Shown here: one piece after another, positions 52,101 through 60,923 of the stretch
How the letters are laid out: each line of letters opens with the position of its first letter
Numbering within the stretch: the stretch's first letter is position 1
DNA from: SKVR01 sp964491395
GTDB lineage: Bacteria; Bacteroidota; Bacteroidia; Bacteroidales; UBA7960
Length of the DNA: 64,000 nt
Reading direction: 5' to 3'
NCBI GenBank assembly: GCA_964491395.1
Contig: CAZBGI010000014.1
Location: 1-64,000 of the forward strand
Made by a program: the position numbers and the translations under genes
Notes under the pieces: generated by a model
What the model was told of the DNA's origin: nothing
Database searches by the model: none
What the model saw: the letters and a program-made list of their open reading frames with translations, nothing else

Positions 52101-55083
52101 TAACAATGGGCTGATTCCCGGCAATGCTGTGATTACACTTTCCGGTTATGAGGATTACCTTGCGAATACAGACCAGAATGGTGATTTTACTATAGAAGGT
52201 GTTTTTGAAGGTGAATATACCTTCAGTGTTCTGGCTCCGGGTTACGAATCTTTTACCAATGAATCGCTGCTGGTAGATGGCGATATTGATCTGGGCCAGG
52301 TAGTCATTTCAGAAATTATTCTTACACCGGGTTCCCTTGCTATAGACTATGACAACTTTGGTGCAGGTAATGCCTTGCTTTCGTGGAACATTCCGCTGGG
52401 GGAAGAGTTCAGATATGATAACGGAACACCCACTACCGCTTTGGGTACCAACAGTATCTCGGACCAGACTATCCTTGGTGTTGCTCACCCCCACAATGCA
52501 GAGTTGTTCGAAATGTCATGGATATGGGGCAGTGATACCATAGAACAGGCTGTTGAAACGGTCAAAGTCTGGGTGTTTGGATTGAATGAAGAAGGATGGC
52601 CCGATCACAATGATTTACTCTATTACGCTGATGAGGTTTCCGTAAAGCAGGATGGCGAATGGACAACCTACCAGTTCAGCCAGCCTGTTGATGCACCCAA
52701 CGGATTCTTCATGGGTATTGGAGGTGAAGGCTTCCTGGCTTTGGCTGCAGAATTAGGTGAAGATCCTGATTGGCCTTTTGTTCCCAATACGCACTTCTTT
52801 AGTGCCGATGCATTGTCAGGCAATTTTTCACCGCTTGAACTGTATGGATTCCCCTGGAACTTTTTCATCCGTGCTGTAGGAAATGATTATGGTAGCATCA
52901 ATATCAAATCTTCTCAGGAGGCTGGTGAAATGATTGCATCTGAAGGTGAACCAGGATTCTTTGAAAGCCCCGTTCCGGCATCTGCTGGAAATCCTGCATA
53001 TGCTTCCTTTGAGAATAAGGCTGCGGGTAAATCAGTAACCGGGTTTAATGTATTTCTTGAAGATATGGAAGAACCGGTAGCCTTTACCGAAGAGCTGGAG
53101 TATCTGTTTACTGAACTGCCCGAAGGAAACCTCACCGCAGGAGTGCAGTCTGTTTATAATACCGGGGTTTCTGAAATAGTAACCATCGATTTTGATTTGG
53201 TTTACCCGGTGGAAGTATCCTTGAATGTTACTGCCAATACAGGCGAGGTTCCTGAAGGGGCAGAAGTGCAGTTGCTAAACGAGCAATTAGAGCAATACTC
53301 CTATTCAGGTCAGACAGATGCAACAGGGAATATAGAGTTTTCTTCCGTACGCAAAGGACTCTATACTTTGCTGATTTCACTGGAAAACTATGAAACCTAT
53401 AGTGTGGAGAATATTGAAATCCAATCTGACACTGCTTTGGATGCAGAATTGACTGAGCGGTTGGATGCACCTGTAAATCTGATGGTTACCAGAGATGGCC
53501 TGGAGCCAGGGCAGGTTTTGTTCAGCTGGAACAACCCCCTTCATGGATGGAATGAAAGTTTCGAAGATGGGGCCTTTCCCGAAAACTGGAGTCAGATCAT
53601 TACAAACACCCATACTCAGTCAGGTTATGCCAATACATGGCAGATTGTAGAAACGGTTCCGTTTTCTAATCCGATTGTCCCTCAGGATGGCCAATACCAG
53701 GCGTTCATCATGTGGAGCTTTCTGGAACAGAGTGAATGGCTGATCTCTCCCGAATTTGTTGCTCCTGCCGGTGACCTGGTTTTCTGGTATCATGGTACAA
53801 ACGGCTCCGATTTTGGGGACAACTATTACGTGAAAATCTCACAGGATAATGGGGATACATGGGATATTTTATGGAATGCAAGTGATCTGCCTTATGGGGT
53901 GAACAATTACACGGACTCCGTAGCTATTGATTTATCTCTCTATGCAGGAAACAATGTCCGTCTGGCCTGGCATGCAGATGATGGATCCAATGGAACAGGC
54001 TTGTGGAGCACATGGGCGATTGATAACATTTCTGTGGGAGACCAATCCATGGATTTGAAAAACTTTGTTGCCGGTTTTCCCGGAAAGAATCGCCCTTTGG
54101 AAAACGTTGAAAAGAATGGCCATGCTTTGAATTATAATGTGTTTTTTGATGGTGATCTGATGGCAGAAGGAGTTTCTGATACGCAAATCCTGTTCAACGA
54201 TGTTGCCGAAGGAAGCCATACGGCAGCAGTGCAGGCAGTTTACGCTACCGGTGTTTCCGAAATTGTGCCCATGGATTTTACCCTTAGTCAAACGTTCTTG
54301 TTAAGTCTGGTGTCCGATCCTGCCGGTAGTGGTTCACTGAGTGGATCAGCATGGTACAGTGAAGGTACAAAGGTGCTGATTAATGCTTCACCCAATGAAA
54401 ACTATATGTTTTCCAACTGGACAACACAGGAAGGAGAAATCATCAGCGAAGATCCTTCGTTCTTCTTCACGATGCCGGGCAACGATGTTGTGCTCTCCGC
54501 CAATTTTGTGGAAGCAGAACAATACAACGTAACCTTTAACATTGATATGACCAATGCTTCTGTTTTCAATCCCTTCCAGGAAGATGTGGCACTTACAGGT
54601 TCTATGCATGACTGGGCTGTTTTGGGTACCAATCACCGAAACCAGGTGATGGCAGGTAACCATGAAACCATGGTTTACTCCAAGACATTCCTGATGGAAC
54701 CCGGCGTGTATTCCTACAAATACTTCCTTAATGAAGGAGAGCATGAACATGAATGGGAAGAGGGTGATAACCGCGAGATTTTTGTAGAGAGTGACATGGA
54801 AGTTTTCGATGTTTGGGGCGTCCAAACGCCAACTCTTATCACAGAAACGGACTTATCAGAAACTACCCGTATTTTCCCCAATCCTTTCAATGATTTCATT
54901 GAAGTGACCGGAGCCGAAAAAAACAGCAGACTTATTATAACCAACATTCTTGGAGAGATAATCATGGATGAAATACTAACCACAAACCGCTTGAATACTT
55001 CTAACCTGCAACCTGGTATTTATGTGATTTATCTTGAAAACGATGATGGGAAAAGAGATGTGCGTAAATTGATAAAACAATAA
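49177..55083 (+). CDS. Large multidomain surface protein with type-A T9SS sorting domain
   Basis: 1968 residues, secreted (signal LLTILISLASLSLWSQS). In approximate order: an unknown N-terminal domain; two fibronectin-III-like domains (240-430); a cleaved-adhesin/choice-of-anchor-J type jelly roll (440-595, ETFDYQPGPLPAGWELTG); a CARDB-like domain (595-700); carboxypeptidase-regulatory-like repeats (about 887-965, 968-1048); a third such domain (1345-1430); a second jelly roll (1455-1625, ESFEDGAFPENWSQI); a gingipain-adhesin-like linker (YATGVSEIV); a bacterial-repeat domain (1707-1780, SDPAGSGSLSGSAWYSEGTKVLINA); a CBM/SusE-like domain; and a type-A sorting domain (about 1898-1968, RIFPNPFNDFIEV to KRDVRKLIKQ). 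No protease or glycosidase catalytic motif is seen, so adhesion or glycan binding is likely. The start is 49177 because it gives the signal peptide. Confidence 0.88.
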   Translation: MKKLLTILISLASLSLWSQSHEIAPEYYEKRIQERNQKLSEKGQSPLNTSLNGNSLHYQTRSGKGAAALNMDKNNTAEGEWLIWNNGEYSNALGGPENFVFDVAARFEPSDLTNLSGYQVSSVSIVPGDMADFTLKIWQGQNSPQEIYSQAIDSILPNQENVIDLDMPVLIDASQDLWIGYQVSGTNVYPAGVDSGPAVTGKGDMINFDGVWYSLNDEFFLNYNWMISAWVEPAADPEAPAAPLQLTATADENGELIVDLAWNNPSVNFEGGALDELDNILIYRGETLLQTINDPVIGGSESFTDEGIESSGTVSYAVVAENQNGQGPTALASVFAGPDVPDAPSNVVLIADDNNAVVSWDAPQEGLNGGVVNPALMTYTLVRMPDSVMVAQDISSTSFTDSSIPGAGNYFYRVTAFNDQGEGGTSVSNVTSLGLEGLLYAETFDYQPGPLPAGWELTGASHHWEISHSAVAGGETPELRLNWVPATTGISRLVSPAIDLQDNEAVRLIFHQFLDNFAASDNEKIAMDYTVDGGDNWITIWEQELTDEDIPQDEYDYVFNVPSDVSSIQLGLRFEGNTYNIDYWHIDNIIIQPLLDNDLMAENIAGNAYPAAGSEALYTVSVQNAGQTGTDNFVVKLMGEGEVELSSVSGEFLQPGEIAEFSLPWTPQQTGNTFIYGVVEFPDDENSVNNTTSALEIEVLPEGSYVAQVGTQPTFAPTNIPFDFFWKTSLSQTLYYPEELGLTGGVLTALQYKNDFETGLNDKEIKIWVGETQQDNLVDGWFDVNELILVFEGTVDFPEGKNDIFIPLDTPYPYTGDNLVVFTSNEYEDQWLGYGNNFYASADPESARTIIRTADEVLDPANPGTFHQSDWYPNTTLFFSTEGLGGLQGTVSDNQSTLEGAEVRLAGTQSTTLTDEEGNYQFPYVLPGSYDVEFRLFGYFSQTIEQVEIVVDETTQLDATLESIPQYTVSGSVEGNNGLIPGNAVITLSGYEDYLANTDQNGDFTIEGVFEGEYTFSVLAPGYESFTNESLLVDGDIDLGQVVISEIILTPGSLAIDYDNFGAGNALLSWNIPLGEEFRYDNGTPTTALGTNSISDQTILGVAHPHNAELFEMSWIWGSDTIEQAVETVKVWVFGLNEEGWPDHNDLLYYADEVSVKQDGEWTTYQFSQPVDAPNGFFMGIGGEGFLALAAELGEDPDWPFVPNTHFFSADALSGNFSPLELYGFPWNFFIRAVGNDYGSINIKSSQEAGEMIASEGEPGFFESPVPASAGNPAYASFENKAAGKSVTGFNVFLEDMEEPVAFTEELEYLFTELPEGNLTAGVQSVYNTGVSEIVTIDFDLVYPVEVSLNVTANTGEVPEGAEVQLLNEQLEQYSYSGQTDATGNIEFSSVRKGLYTLLISLENYETYSVENIEIQSDTALDAELTERLDAPVNLMVTRDGLEPGQVLFSWNNPLHGWNESFEDGAFPENWSQIITNTHTQSGYANTWQIVETVPFSNPIVPQDGQYQAFIMWSFLEQSEWLISPEFVAPAGDLVFWYHGTNGSDFGDNYYVKISQDNGDTWDILWNASDLPYGVNNYTDSVAIDLSLYAGNNVRLAWHADDGSNGTGLWSTWAIDNISVGDQSMDLKNFVAGFPGKNRPLENVEKNGHALNYNVFFDGDLMAEGVSDTQILFNDVAEGSHTAAVQAVYATGVSEIVPMDFTLSQTFLLSLVSDPAGSGSLSGSAWYSEGTKVLINASPNENYMFSNWTTQEGEIISEDPSFFFTMPGNDVVLSANFVEAEQYNVTFNIDMTNASVFNPFQEDVALTGSMHDWAVLGTNHRNQVMAGNHETMVYSKTFLMEPGVYSYKYFLNEGEHEHEWEEGDNREIFVESDMEVFDVWGVQTPTLITETDLSETTRIFPNPFNDFIEVTGAEKNSRLIITNILGEIIMDEILTTNRLNTSNLQPGIYVIYLENDDGKRDVRKLIKQ

Positions 55084-55100
55084 GTCTTAGCTGTTTTACC

Positions 55101-55133
55101 AAAGGCTGCTTCTTGATTGGGGCAGCCTTTTTC
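55101..55133. terminator. Bidirectional terminator between two convergent surface-protein genes
   Basis: AAAGGCTGC and GCAGCCTTT pair with an 11-base loop region, followed by TTTC on the plus strand and preceded by an A-run. It lies 17 bases past the plus-strand stop and directly at the minus-strand stop. Confidence 0.8.
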
Positions 55134-58100
55134 TTACGGTGCAATACTAAAGAGAAAAACCTCCCTGGAGTCTCCTGAAATCAGTGTAAGAACATAATTT
55201 CCCGGAAGAAGGTGCCCGACATGAAAGGTTTTCTGTAAACCTGTCAATGCTACTTTTTGTTTCAAAACAGGTTGCCCTGCCATGTTGTGAATTTGTGCTT
55301 CCATCACTTCTCCATCTGAAAAAGAAGGACCAAAAACTGTGAGTTTATCTCTTGCCGGATTGGGATACAAAATCATCTCACCTGGCGCAGGGTTATCCTC
55401 CGGAATAACAATGTTGATTTTCAGAGCTTCTTTAATGCTGAGGGATACACTTTCAATGACTTCCTGCTGGGGAGTAATGTGCAATGGCAGGGAAGGTAGT
55501 GACTCGAAGCCGGCCATTTCTACCTCAAGGATGTAGGTTCCGTAAGGAAGATGGGTAAAGGAGAAGTTTCCATGGACATCGGTGAGTGTATGCCCGTATA
55601 TCTTTTTACCGCTCAGGCTATACAAAAGAATACTGATATTGGAGAGTCCGCCGTTGCAAAACTCATCTTGGGAGTCTGAAAACCACGGTTGACAATATAC
55701 ATCTTTATCATCGGGGTGCAACTTAGGCAAGGCAAAATGTCCGCGGATGGTCCCGTTTCCGGAAGGGAATGATGTGTTAAGAGCGGGAATCCGGATGTCT
55801 ATTCCATATGTATTGCCTGTAAGATCGTGGATGTAAGCCTTCTCCCACCGGCTTTGCTCAACATAGTAGGATGGAAGTTGATTGTTTTCAGGCAGCGTAT
55901 CGGAAGGAACATACAGAATGTATTCACCCCTGAAAAGTCTGTCAAACCTAAATACCCCCTTATCATCAGTCCAGGTAAGAAATCGGGTAGGGAGTTCCGT
56001 GGGGTCGTCTTCCATCAGAAATGCAACCACCGGGTTACCGCTAACCGGGTTATGATCGTACCACAGACTTCCCTCTATACTGTAAGCCGGCCGTATGAAA
56101 ATTGTAACCGTATCTCTGACGGTTTCGCAGTACCGGGAAAAAATTGTAAGTACAAGATTTATCTGTTGCCGGTTAATATCTTCAGGGCCGGGCGTGTAAT
56201 CGGTGAGGATGCTGTCGGGATGGCTAAACACTCCATCTCCTGAACTTTCCCACTGAATGGAGTCCTCATGCAGTGCGTAAGCTTCTGAGGTGTTGAAGGT
56301 GTCTTCAGGAGCGATAAAACTGTTTTTGCCTGCATAAGCTAACGGTAATGGTGCAAAAGATAAGAGAAATTCATCATACACAACCTGTTCTCCCTTCTGG
56401 GCACTGAGCCGAAGAACTACACTTCCGGATGCCCGGTCTTCTTCTCCGGGAAAATATGCAGGGCTTACATGCTCAGGATTGGAAAATGAACCATCACCAG
56501 AGGTTGTCCATGAAAATTCGTCCCATGATGCAGGAACATGGCCATGTTCTATGTTAAAGACTTCAACATCTACGCAGAGAGTAGTGTCGGTTCCTGCATA
56601 AGGTATGGCGCTGGCCAGGGCATAGGGGCTTTTGTTGCCGTCTGATTGGTCTTTGTTTTTATTATAATCCTGGTCATAAGCAGCTATACCTATGGTGCCT
56701 GTAGTATCTTCAGGAAGGAAAAACACCGTGTCTGTAAGCAATTCAGTGGAATCACTGAAGCTGTAATGGGAGAATTCTCCATAAAAGACTCTGTAGCCCA
56801 GCAGATCCGATTCAGGATTAGCTCTCCAGCTTAACCGAACAGAACCCTCAACGATCTGTTTTACAAAACCTGAAGGAGCCGAAACAGGAGCTTGCGTGTT
56901 GGCTTGCTCCAATATAGGCTTATAGTCCAATACTCCCAATGCAGGGTCATTAGAAAAATCATACAGAAGTTTTTCGATGATGCTGTCTTGGGTAGCCTCC
57001 CAGTAGGAATGGCTGATATTAATATCAAAAGGGGTTAAATTTTTAACAATGGCTGTATCTTTGCGGTTACGAAAAATATTGTTTCCTGAAAACAGCACAT
57101 TCTGGCCTGCCAGAAAGGTAATTACATCTTCATCATTTCCGGTAAATGTATTTTCTCCAATAGCAATGTCGCTGGAGTTGTTTCTGAACATGATGCCCAT
57201 TTTATTTTCATAGATGCTGTTGTTGTGAAAATATGAATCACCGGTTGAAACAAAAGCGGCTGCCGTGGTATTGCGCCAAAAAATATTATGACTGATAAAG
57301 GTAGAATCCATGGAGTTGTAGATTCCGAATCCATCGTTGTCATTGCCGTTATTAATGATGATGTTTCTGCTGATATGGGTGTGGGCTGATGTCCCCAGAT
57401 TAGAGCTGAACAGCCAGACTCCTTGCTGGCTGTTCTTAATGAGGTTTTCCTCCACTACATTGTGATAGCAGTAACCATGATTGTTGCTTTGAATACTGAT
57501 ATTGGTAATAAAGTTGCTGAATGTATTGCCGGCAATTGTATTGAAAGATGCCTGGTTTCCATTGCCCGTTGCATAAATCTCAACACCAATAAAATTATCC
57601 GTGAATAAATTCGCGCTTACATTCCAGTTGGAGCTGTTGGTCAGACTGACTCCGATAAAAAACACATCGCTGATAAGGCTGTTGGTAAGAGAAACATAAT
57701 GTGCGTTCTGCCCTGTGATTCCTTTTACAGCATTTTTTATTACCACATAGTCGAACACAACATCGTCGGGGTTGTCGATGGCGCTTAAAGTTATCCCGTT
57801 CCAGTTCCAGGTTTCACCTTCACCATGATTGGGCAGCAAGCGGATGCTGTCAGTTTCGTTTCCCACCATAGAAAGGTTTCCTCCTTCCACATTGATTCCT
57901 CTTCCCTGCGAAAATACAATGGTAGTACCGGCTTGCACCTGAAGAGAAGATCCGACCGGGACGGTAATATTATTGGCTACCCAGTAAATATTATCAGCCG
58001 TCCAGAAAGCAGAACCATTTAATACCCCTCCAACTTCGATTATCGGTATATCTTTTTTGGTTTTTTCAACCTCTGAAGCAAATGAAGCACACTGCCCCAT

Positions 58101-58181
58101 CAGGGCGACAACAACCATACCGCCCTTTAGTAAGCTCATAAGTAGGCTCGTGAAAAAAGATAAGATGGTTTTGGTGTTCAT
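55134..58181 (-). CDS. Right-handed beta-helix surface protein with type-A T9SS sorting domain
   Basis: 1015 residues, secreted. After the signal and a short linker come parallel beta-helix repeats (about 60-400; NVSANLFTDNFIGVEIYATGNGNQASFNTIAGN, ISRNIIINNGNDND, FRNNSSDIAIGENTFTGND), of the NosD/pectate-lyase-like type. Then a fibronectin-III-like domain (about 430-510), PKD-like stretches (TTLCVDVEVFNIEHG), two carboxypeptidase-regulatory-like domains (about 725-935), and a type-A sorting domain (MILYPNPARDKLTVFGPSF to VFLFSIAP). No lyase active site can be assigned. It begins 12 bases after the STN-barrel gene stop, so the two are almost surely one transcript, downstream of an ECF sigma / FecR pair. 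It is thus the likely output of that signalling group. Confidence 0.87.
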   Translation of the reverse strand: MNTKTILSFFTSLLMSLLKGGMVVVALMGQCASFASEVEKTKKDIPIIEVGGVLNGSAFWTADNIYWVANNITVPVGSSLQVQAGTTIVFSQGRGINVEGGNLSMVGNETDSIRLLPNHGEGETWNWNGITLSAIDNPDDVVFDYVVIKNAVKGITGQNAHYVSLTNSLISDVFFIGVSLTNSSNWNVSANLFTDNFIGVEIYATGNGNQASFNTIAGNTFSNFITNISIQSNNHGYCYHNVVEENLIKNSQQGVWLFSSNLGTSAHTHISRNIIINNGNDNDGFGIYNSMDSTFISHNIFWRNTTAAAFVSTGDSYFHNNSIYENKMGIMFRNNSSDIAIGENTFTGNDEDVITFLAGQNVLFSGNNIFRNRKDTAIVKNLTPFDINISHSYWEATQDSIIEKLLYDFSNDPALGVLDYKPILEQANTQAPVSAPSGFVKQIVEGSVRLSWRANPESDLLGYRVFYGEFSHYSFSDSTELLTDTVFFLPEDTTGTIGIAAYDQDYNKNKDQSDGNKSPYALASAIPYAGTDTTLCVDVEVFNIEHGHVPASWDEFSWTTSGDGSFSNPEHVSPAYFPGEEDRASGSVVLRLSAQKGEQVVYDEFLLSFAPLPLAYAGKNSFIAPEDTFNTSEAYALHEDSIQWESSGDGVFSHPDSILTDYTPGPEDINRQQINLVLTIFSRYCETVRDTVTIFIRPAYSIEGSLWYDHNPVSGNPVVAFLMEDDPTELPTRFLTWTDDKGVFRFDRLFRGEYILYVPSDTLPENNQLPSYYVEQSRWEKAYIHDLTGNTYGIDIRIPALNTSFPSGNGTIRGHFALPKLHPDDKDVYCQPWFSDSQDEFCNGGLSNISILLYSLSGKKIYGHTLTDVHGNFSFTHLPYGTYILEVEMAGFESLPSLPLHITPQQEVIESVSLSIKEALKINIVIPEDNPAPGEMILYPNPARDKLTVFGPSFSDGEVMEAQIHNMAGQPVLKQKVALTGLQKTFHVGHLLPGNYVLTLISGDSREVFLFSIAP

Positions 58182-58193
58182 GTTATTTGATGG

Positions 58194-59534
58194 TTAGAAA
58201 TAATATAACACTCCAAGTCTGATGCCTCCACCGTGAATTCTACGTTCCAGGGGATGATTCTGATTCCATGCAGTGAAATACCTGCGGTACCATGTTTCAG
58301 CAAAAATATCGCTGATGGCACTTAACCTGATTTTCGCTCCTAATCCACCCGACCAGGCCAGTACCCATGGAGAGAAATTGTTGCGGTTAACATAAACAGC
58401 AGGAAAGCCTTCCGTGTTTTCCACGCTTTGGGCATTCAGCCAAAGAGGCGTACTGGCATGGAAATTTCCCCGGGCATACCCCACAAAGTTGCGGCCGGCA
58501 TAAAAATCCCACGACAGAGCCAGGCTGGTTTCCACAAATCCCATCCGGTTCATCCTTTCATAAAAGATCTCCTGGCTTTCCAGGGGGATGTAAGTGGTAT
58601 CGGTAATATGGGTCCAGATGGTGTCGTTTTGCTGAATCACAAAGAAGGAGTCCAGCGTATCAATTTGATTAAATCCTCCGGTGGAAAAAAGTTCTGAATA
58701 ATTGAATCTGTGCGCAAAACTATTGATAGCAAGCCCTGCAATAACAGACACACTACCGGTATTGTATTGCAGGGAGGCACCCAACCCAAAGTTTCTCACA
58801 GAAAATGCATCTGCCTGGTTAATCTTTTCCAGATCCGGTGTGAGCGAAGGATTGCCGGTAAATTGATATTCGGTCATCATTTGGGTCAGGGCTATGCCGA
58901 AGGCCCATCGTTCACGCCCATTGACTTCCACGCCCAGCAGATCGCGAACCAGTGTTTCGGGCCGGGTAATTTCACTCTGAGGCTGACGTTCAATAAAAAC
59001 GGTATCTATGATTAATTGCTCTTCAACCTGGATTACCGTATCCCGGATAAATATTGTATCATATACAATCACAGTGTTGGAATAGGTAGAGGGAAGAGAA
59101 TCTGAAAGTTGCCATTGCCGGGGAGCAGGGGCAGGTTTACTTGTGGGCGAAGAGGATGTCATTGCCTGGGCAGGGGGCGGTCTTCGGGTTTTTTCTGTAG
59201 CCTTTAGGATAATGAGATGATTGCCAGACTCCCTGAATTCATGTCCGTTTTGGGTGAGAATTTCCCTTAGTATGACCATGGGTGTTTTACCCGAAGCAGA
59301 GTAATTTATCAATACATCAAAAACATCTTCTGATGCATTGTAGGTAATATTTATATTGTGATGTGCAGAAAGCCTGTGAAGAACAGATTTTAGGGGTTCA
59401 TTGCGGGCTTCAAATTCAATGGGGTTTTGTTGATTCTTTGATAATGCTGTTTCAGGGCTAACAGGAAGCAGCAGGAAAAGAATAAACAGACCTGGAACAA
59501 AACTAAACGAATGAAATCTTTGGTTATCACTCAC
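58194..59534 (-). CDS. STN-domain outer-membrane beta-barrel protein, probable surface-signal transducer
   Basis: 446 residues. The signal peptide is followed by an STN (secretin/TonB short N-terminal) domain (about 37-110; IEFEARNEPLKSVLHRLSAHHNINITY, NYSASGKTPMVILREILTQNGHEF, LIILK). This is the domain by which TonB-dependent transducers contact FecR-type anti-sigma factors. A Pro/Ser linker (110-160), repeated Thr/Asp/Val strands (160-185) and a barrel-like region (about 205-446) ending in a terminal Phe (VLYYF) follow. There is no TonB plug domain and no TonB box, and the barrel is far smaller than a SusC/FecA barrel. The gene lies downstream of the sigma and FecR genes and 12 bases before a T9SS surface-protein gene. 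The signalling role is inferred from domain and position. Confidence 0.85.
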   Translation of the reverse strand: MSDNQRFHSFSFVPGLFILFLLLPVSPETALSKNQQNPIEFEARNEPLKSVLHRLSAHHNINITYNASEDVFDVLINYSASGKTPMVILREILTQNGHEFRESGNHLIILKATEKTRRPPPAQAMTSSSPTSKPAPAPRQWQLSDSLPSTYSNTVIVYDTIFIRDTVIQVEEQLIIDTVFIERQPQSEITRPETLVRDLLGVEVNGRERWAFGIALTQMMTEYQFTGNPSLTPDLEKINQADAFSVRNFGLGASLQYNTGSVSVIAGLAINSFAHRFNYSELFSTGGFNQIDTLDSFFVIQQNDTIWTHITDTTYIPLESQEIFYERMNRMGFVETSLALSWDFYAGRNFVGYARGNFHASTPLWLNAQSVENTEGFPAVYVNRNNFSPWVLAWSGGLGAKIRLSAISDIFAETWYRRYFTAWNQNHPLERRIHGGGIRLGVLYYF

Positions 59535-59768
59535 GATCTTAAAGTTTTAATTCCCAAAACAAGTTTTAATTTTTCAGTTTTTGCGCATAACAACAAATCA
59601 ACCACCCGATAGAATATATTGTTTAGCGAATGATTAATTATTATGAAATGAACCTTTAGCCTTGTATTCCACCCTCAATTGTATCAGCACTGAACCTGCC
59701 TGCCATACATAACAATGGCAGGATACCCTGAGGATATCCTGCAATAACGATGGGAAGGTTGGAGTAGC

Positions 59769-60782
59769 TCAATGGGCTACAACATAAGTATTATGTTCTT
59801 TTTCAATGGTTACATCAAAAAGAATTTCCAGGGAGTTGAAAATATCTTCTGGTTTTTCATTGATAAATCGTGCTGTAAGTTTTTGATCCTCAATTTCTGA
59901 GGCCCATTTAATGTCGATATAATAAGCTTTGCTGATATCGCTTAAAACATCGGTTAGAGGTGTTTCCACAAACTCCAGTTTGCCGGTTTTCCATGCCATG
60001 AAGTTATAATTATCAATAGGTTCCCTTGTAAAAGCTTGCGAACTGGGTTTCCAGGTCACTTTCTGATCTGCTGAAAGAGTAATGGATTCCCCGGATTCTG
60101 TTTCCAGGATTACTTTTCCTGAGAGTACTGCCAATTCAATATTTCCTGTGTTGTGGTCTTGCAAAATATTGAAAGAGGTTCCCGGTACAATTACCCTGGC
60201 ACCTTCAAGTTCAATAATGAAAGGGTATTGGTCATAAGTATTTACATCAAAAAATGCATTTCCTTCGAGGCTCACTCTGCGCTGATCTTTGGAAAATTCA
60301 GCAGGATAATTCAGGGTTGCCTTACCGTTAAAAAACACGGTGGTCCCATCATTAAGCAGAATAGAGTCAGTGGTGGTGGGTTGTACATTCTCATAACTCA
60401 GTAGCTGGTTTTTCTGGTTCTGAAAAATCATGAAAAATACTCCTGATATAATAATCAGCATGGCAGCTATGCCTGAGAGAAGGTATGCACGGTGCTTAAA
60501 ACTGGTGTTTAGCGGAATGATTTTGTTATGTGATTCATCGGATTGTTGTTCGTACGCATCTATTTTTTGATTGATTCGTTCCCAGGCCAGTTTTTTGTTA
60601 ATGGTAATTTCTGGGGCCTGTGCAGGAGAGGTTTGCCATATTTTTTGATATTCTTTAAAAAATTCAAGATGGTTTGCAGAGGATTCCAACCAGGCTTGCA
60701 GTTCTTTTTTTTCATTGTCGGTGGCTTCCCCTGCAAGCACCCGGGTGATGAGCAAATTGTATTTTTCTGATATGTTTTCCAT
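59769..60782 (-). CDS. FecR-family anti-sigma factor
   Basis: An inner-membrane anti-sigma factor of 337 residues. The cytoplasmic N-terminal part (about 1-80; LAGEATDNEKKELQAWLESSANHLEFFKEYQKIW) binds the sigma factor. One membrane helix follows (about 92-115, LLSGIAAMLIIISGVFFMIF). The periplasmic FecR domain (about 130-230, DGTTVFFNGKATLNYPAEF, PGTSFNI) and a C-terminal DUF4974-like domain (about 255-335, FVETPLTDVLSDISKAYYIDIKW), which is the STN contact in transducer systems, complete it. It is encoded between the ECF sigma gene (142 bases upstream) and the STN-barrel gene (234 bases downstream). Confidence 0.95.
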   Translation of the reverse strand: MENISEKYNLLITRVLAGEATDNEKKELQAWLESSANHLEFFKEYQKIWQTSPAQAPEITINKKLAWERINQKIDAYEQQSDESHNKIIPLNTSFKHRAYLLSGIAAMLIIISGVFFMIFQNQKNQLLSYENVQPTTTDSILLNDGTTVFFNGKATLNYPAEFSKDQRRVSLEGNAFFDVNTYDQYPFIIELEGARVIVPGTSFNILQDHNTGNIELAVLSGKVILETESGESITLSADQKVTWKPSSQAFTREPIDNYNFMAWKTGKLEFVETPLTDVLSDISKAYYIDIKWASEIEDQKLTARFINEKPEDIFNSLEILFDVTIEKEHNTYVVAH

Positions 60783-60923
60783 GGTAATCGTTGTATGGGT
60801 GTTTTATTGTTGCAGTGTTAATACTACTGACAGTCTTGTTGATGAATACCCTTAGTGGCTTGAATAAAATTTTTGATATTGTTTGTTACGGTATAGATTT
60901 ACCGGCTGCACCTGATTTTGTGG

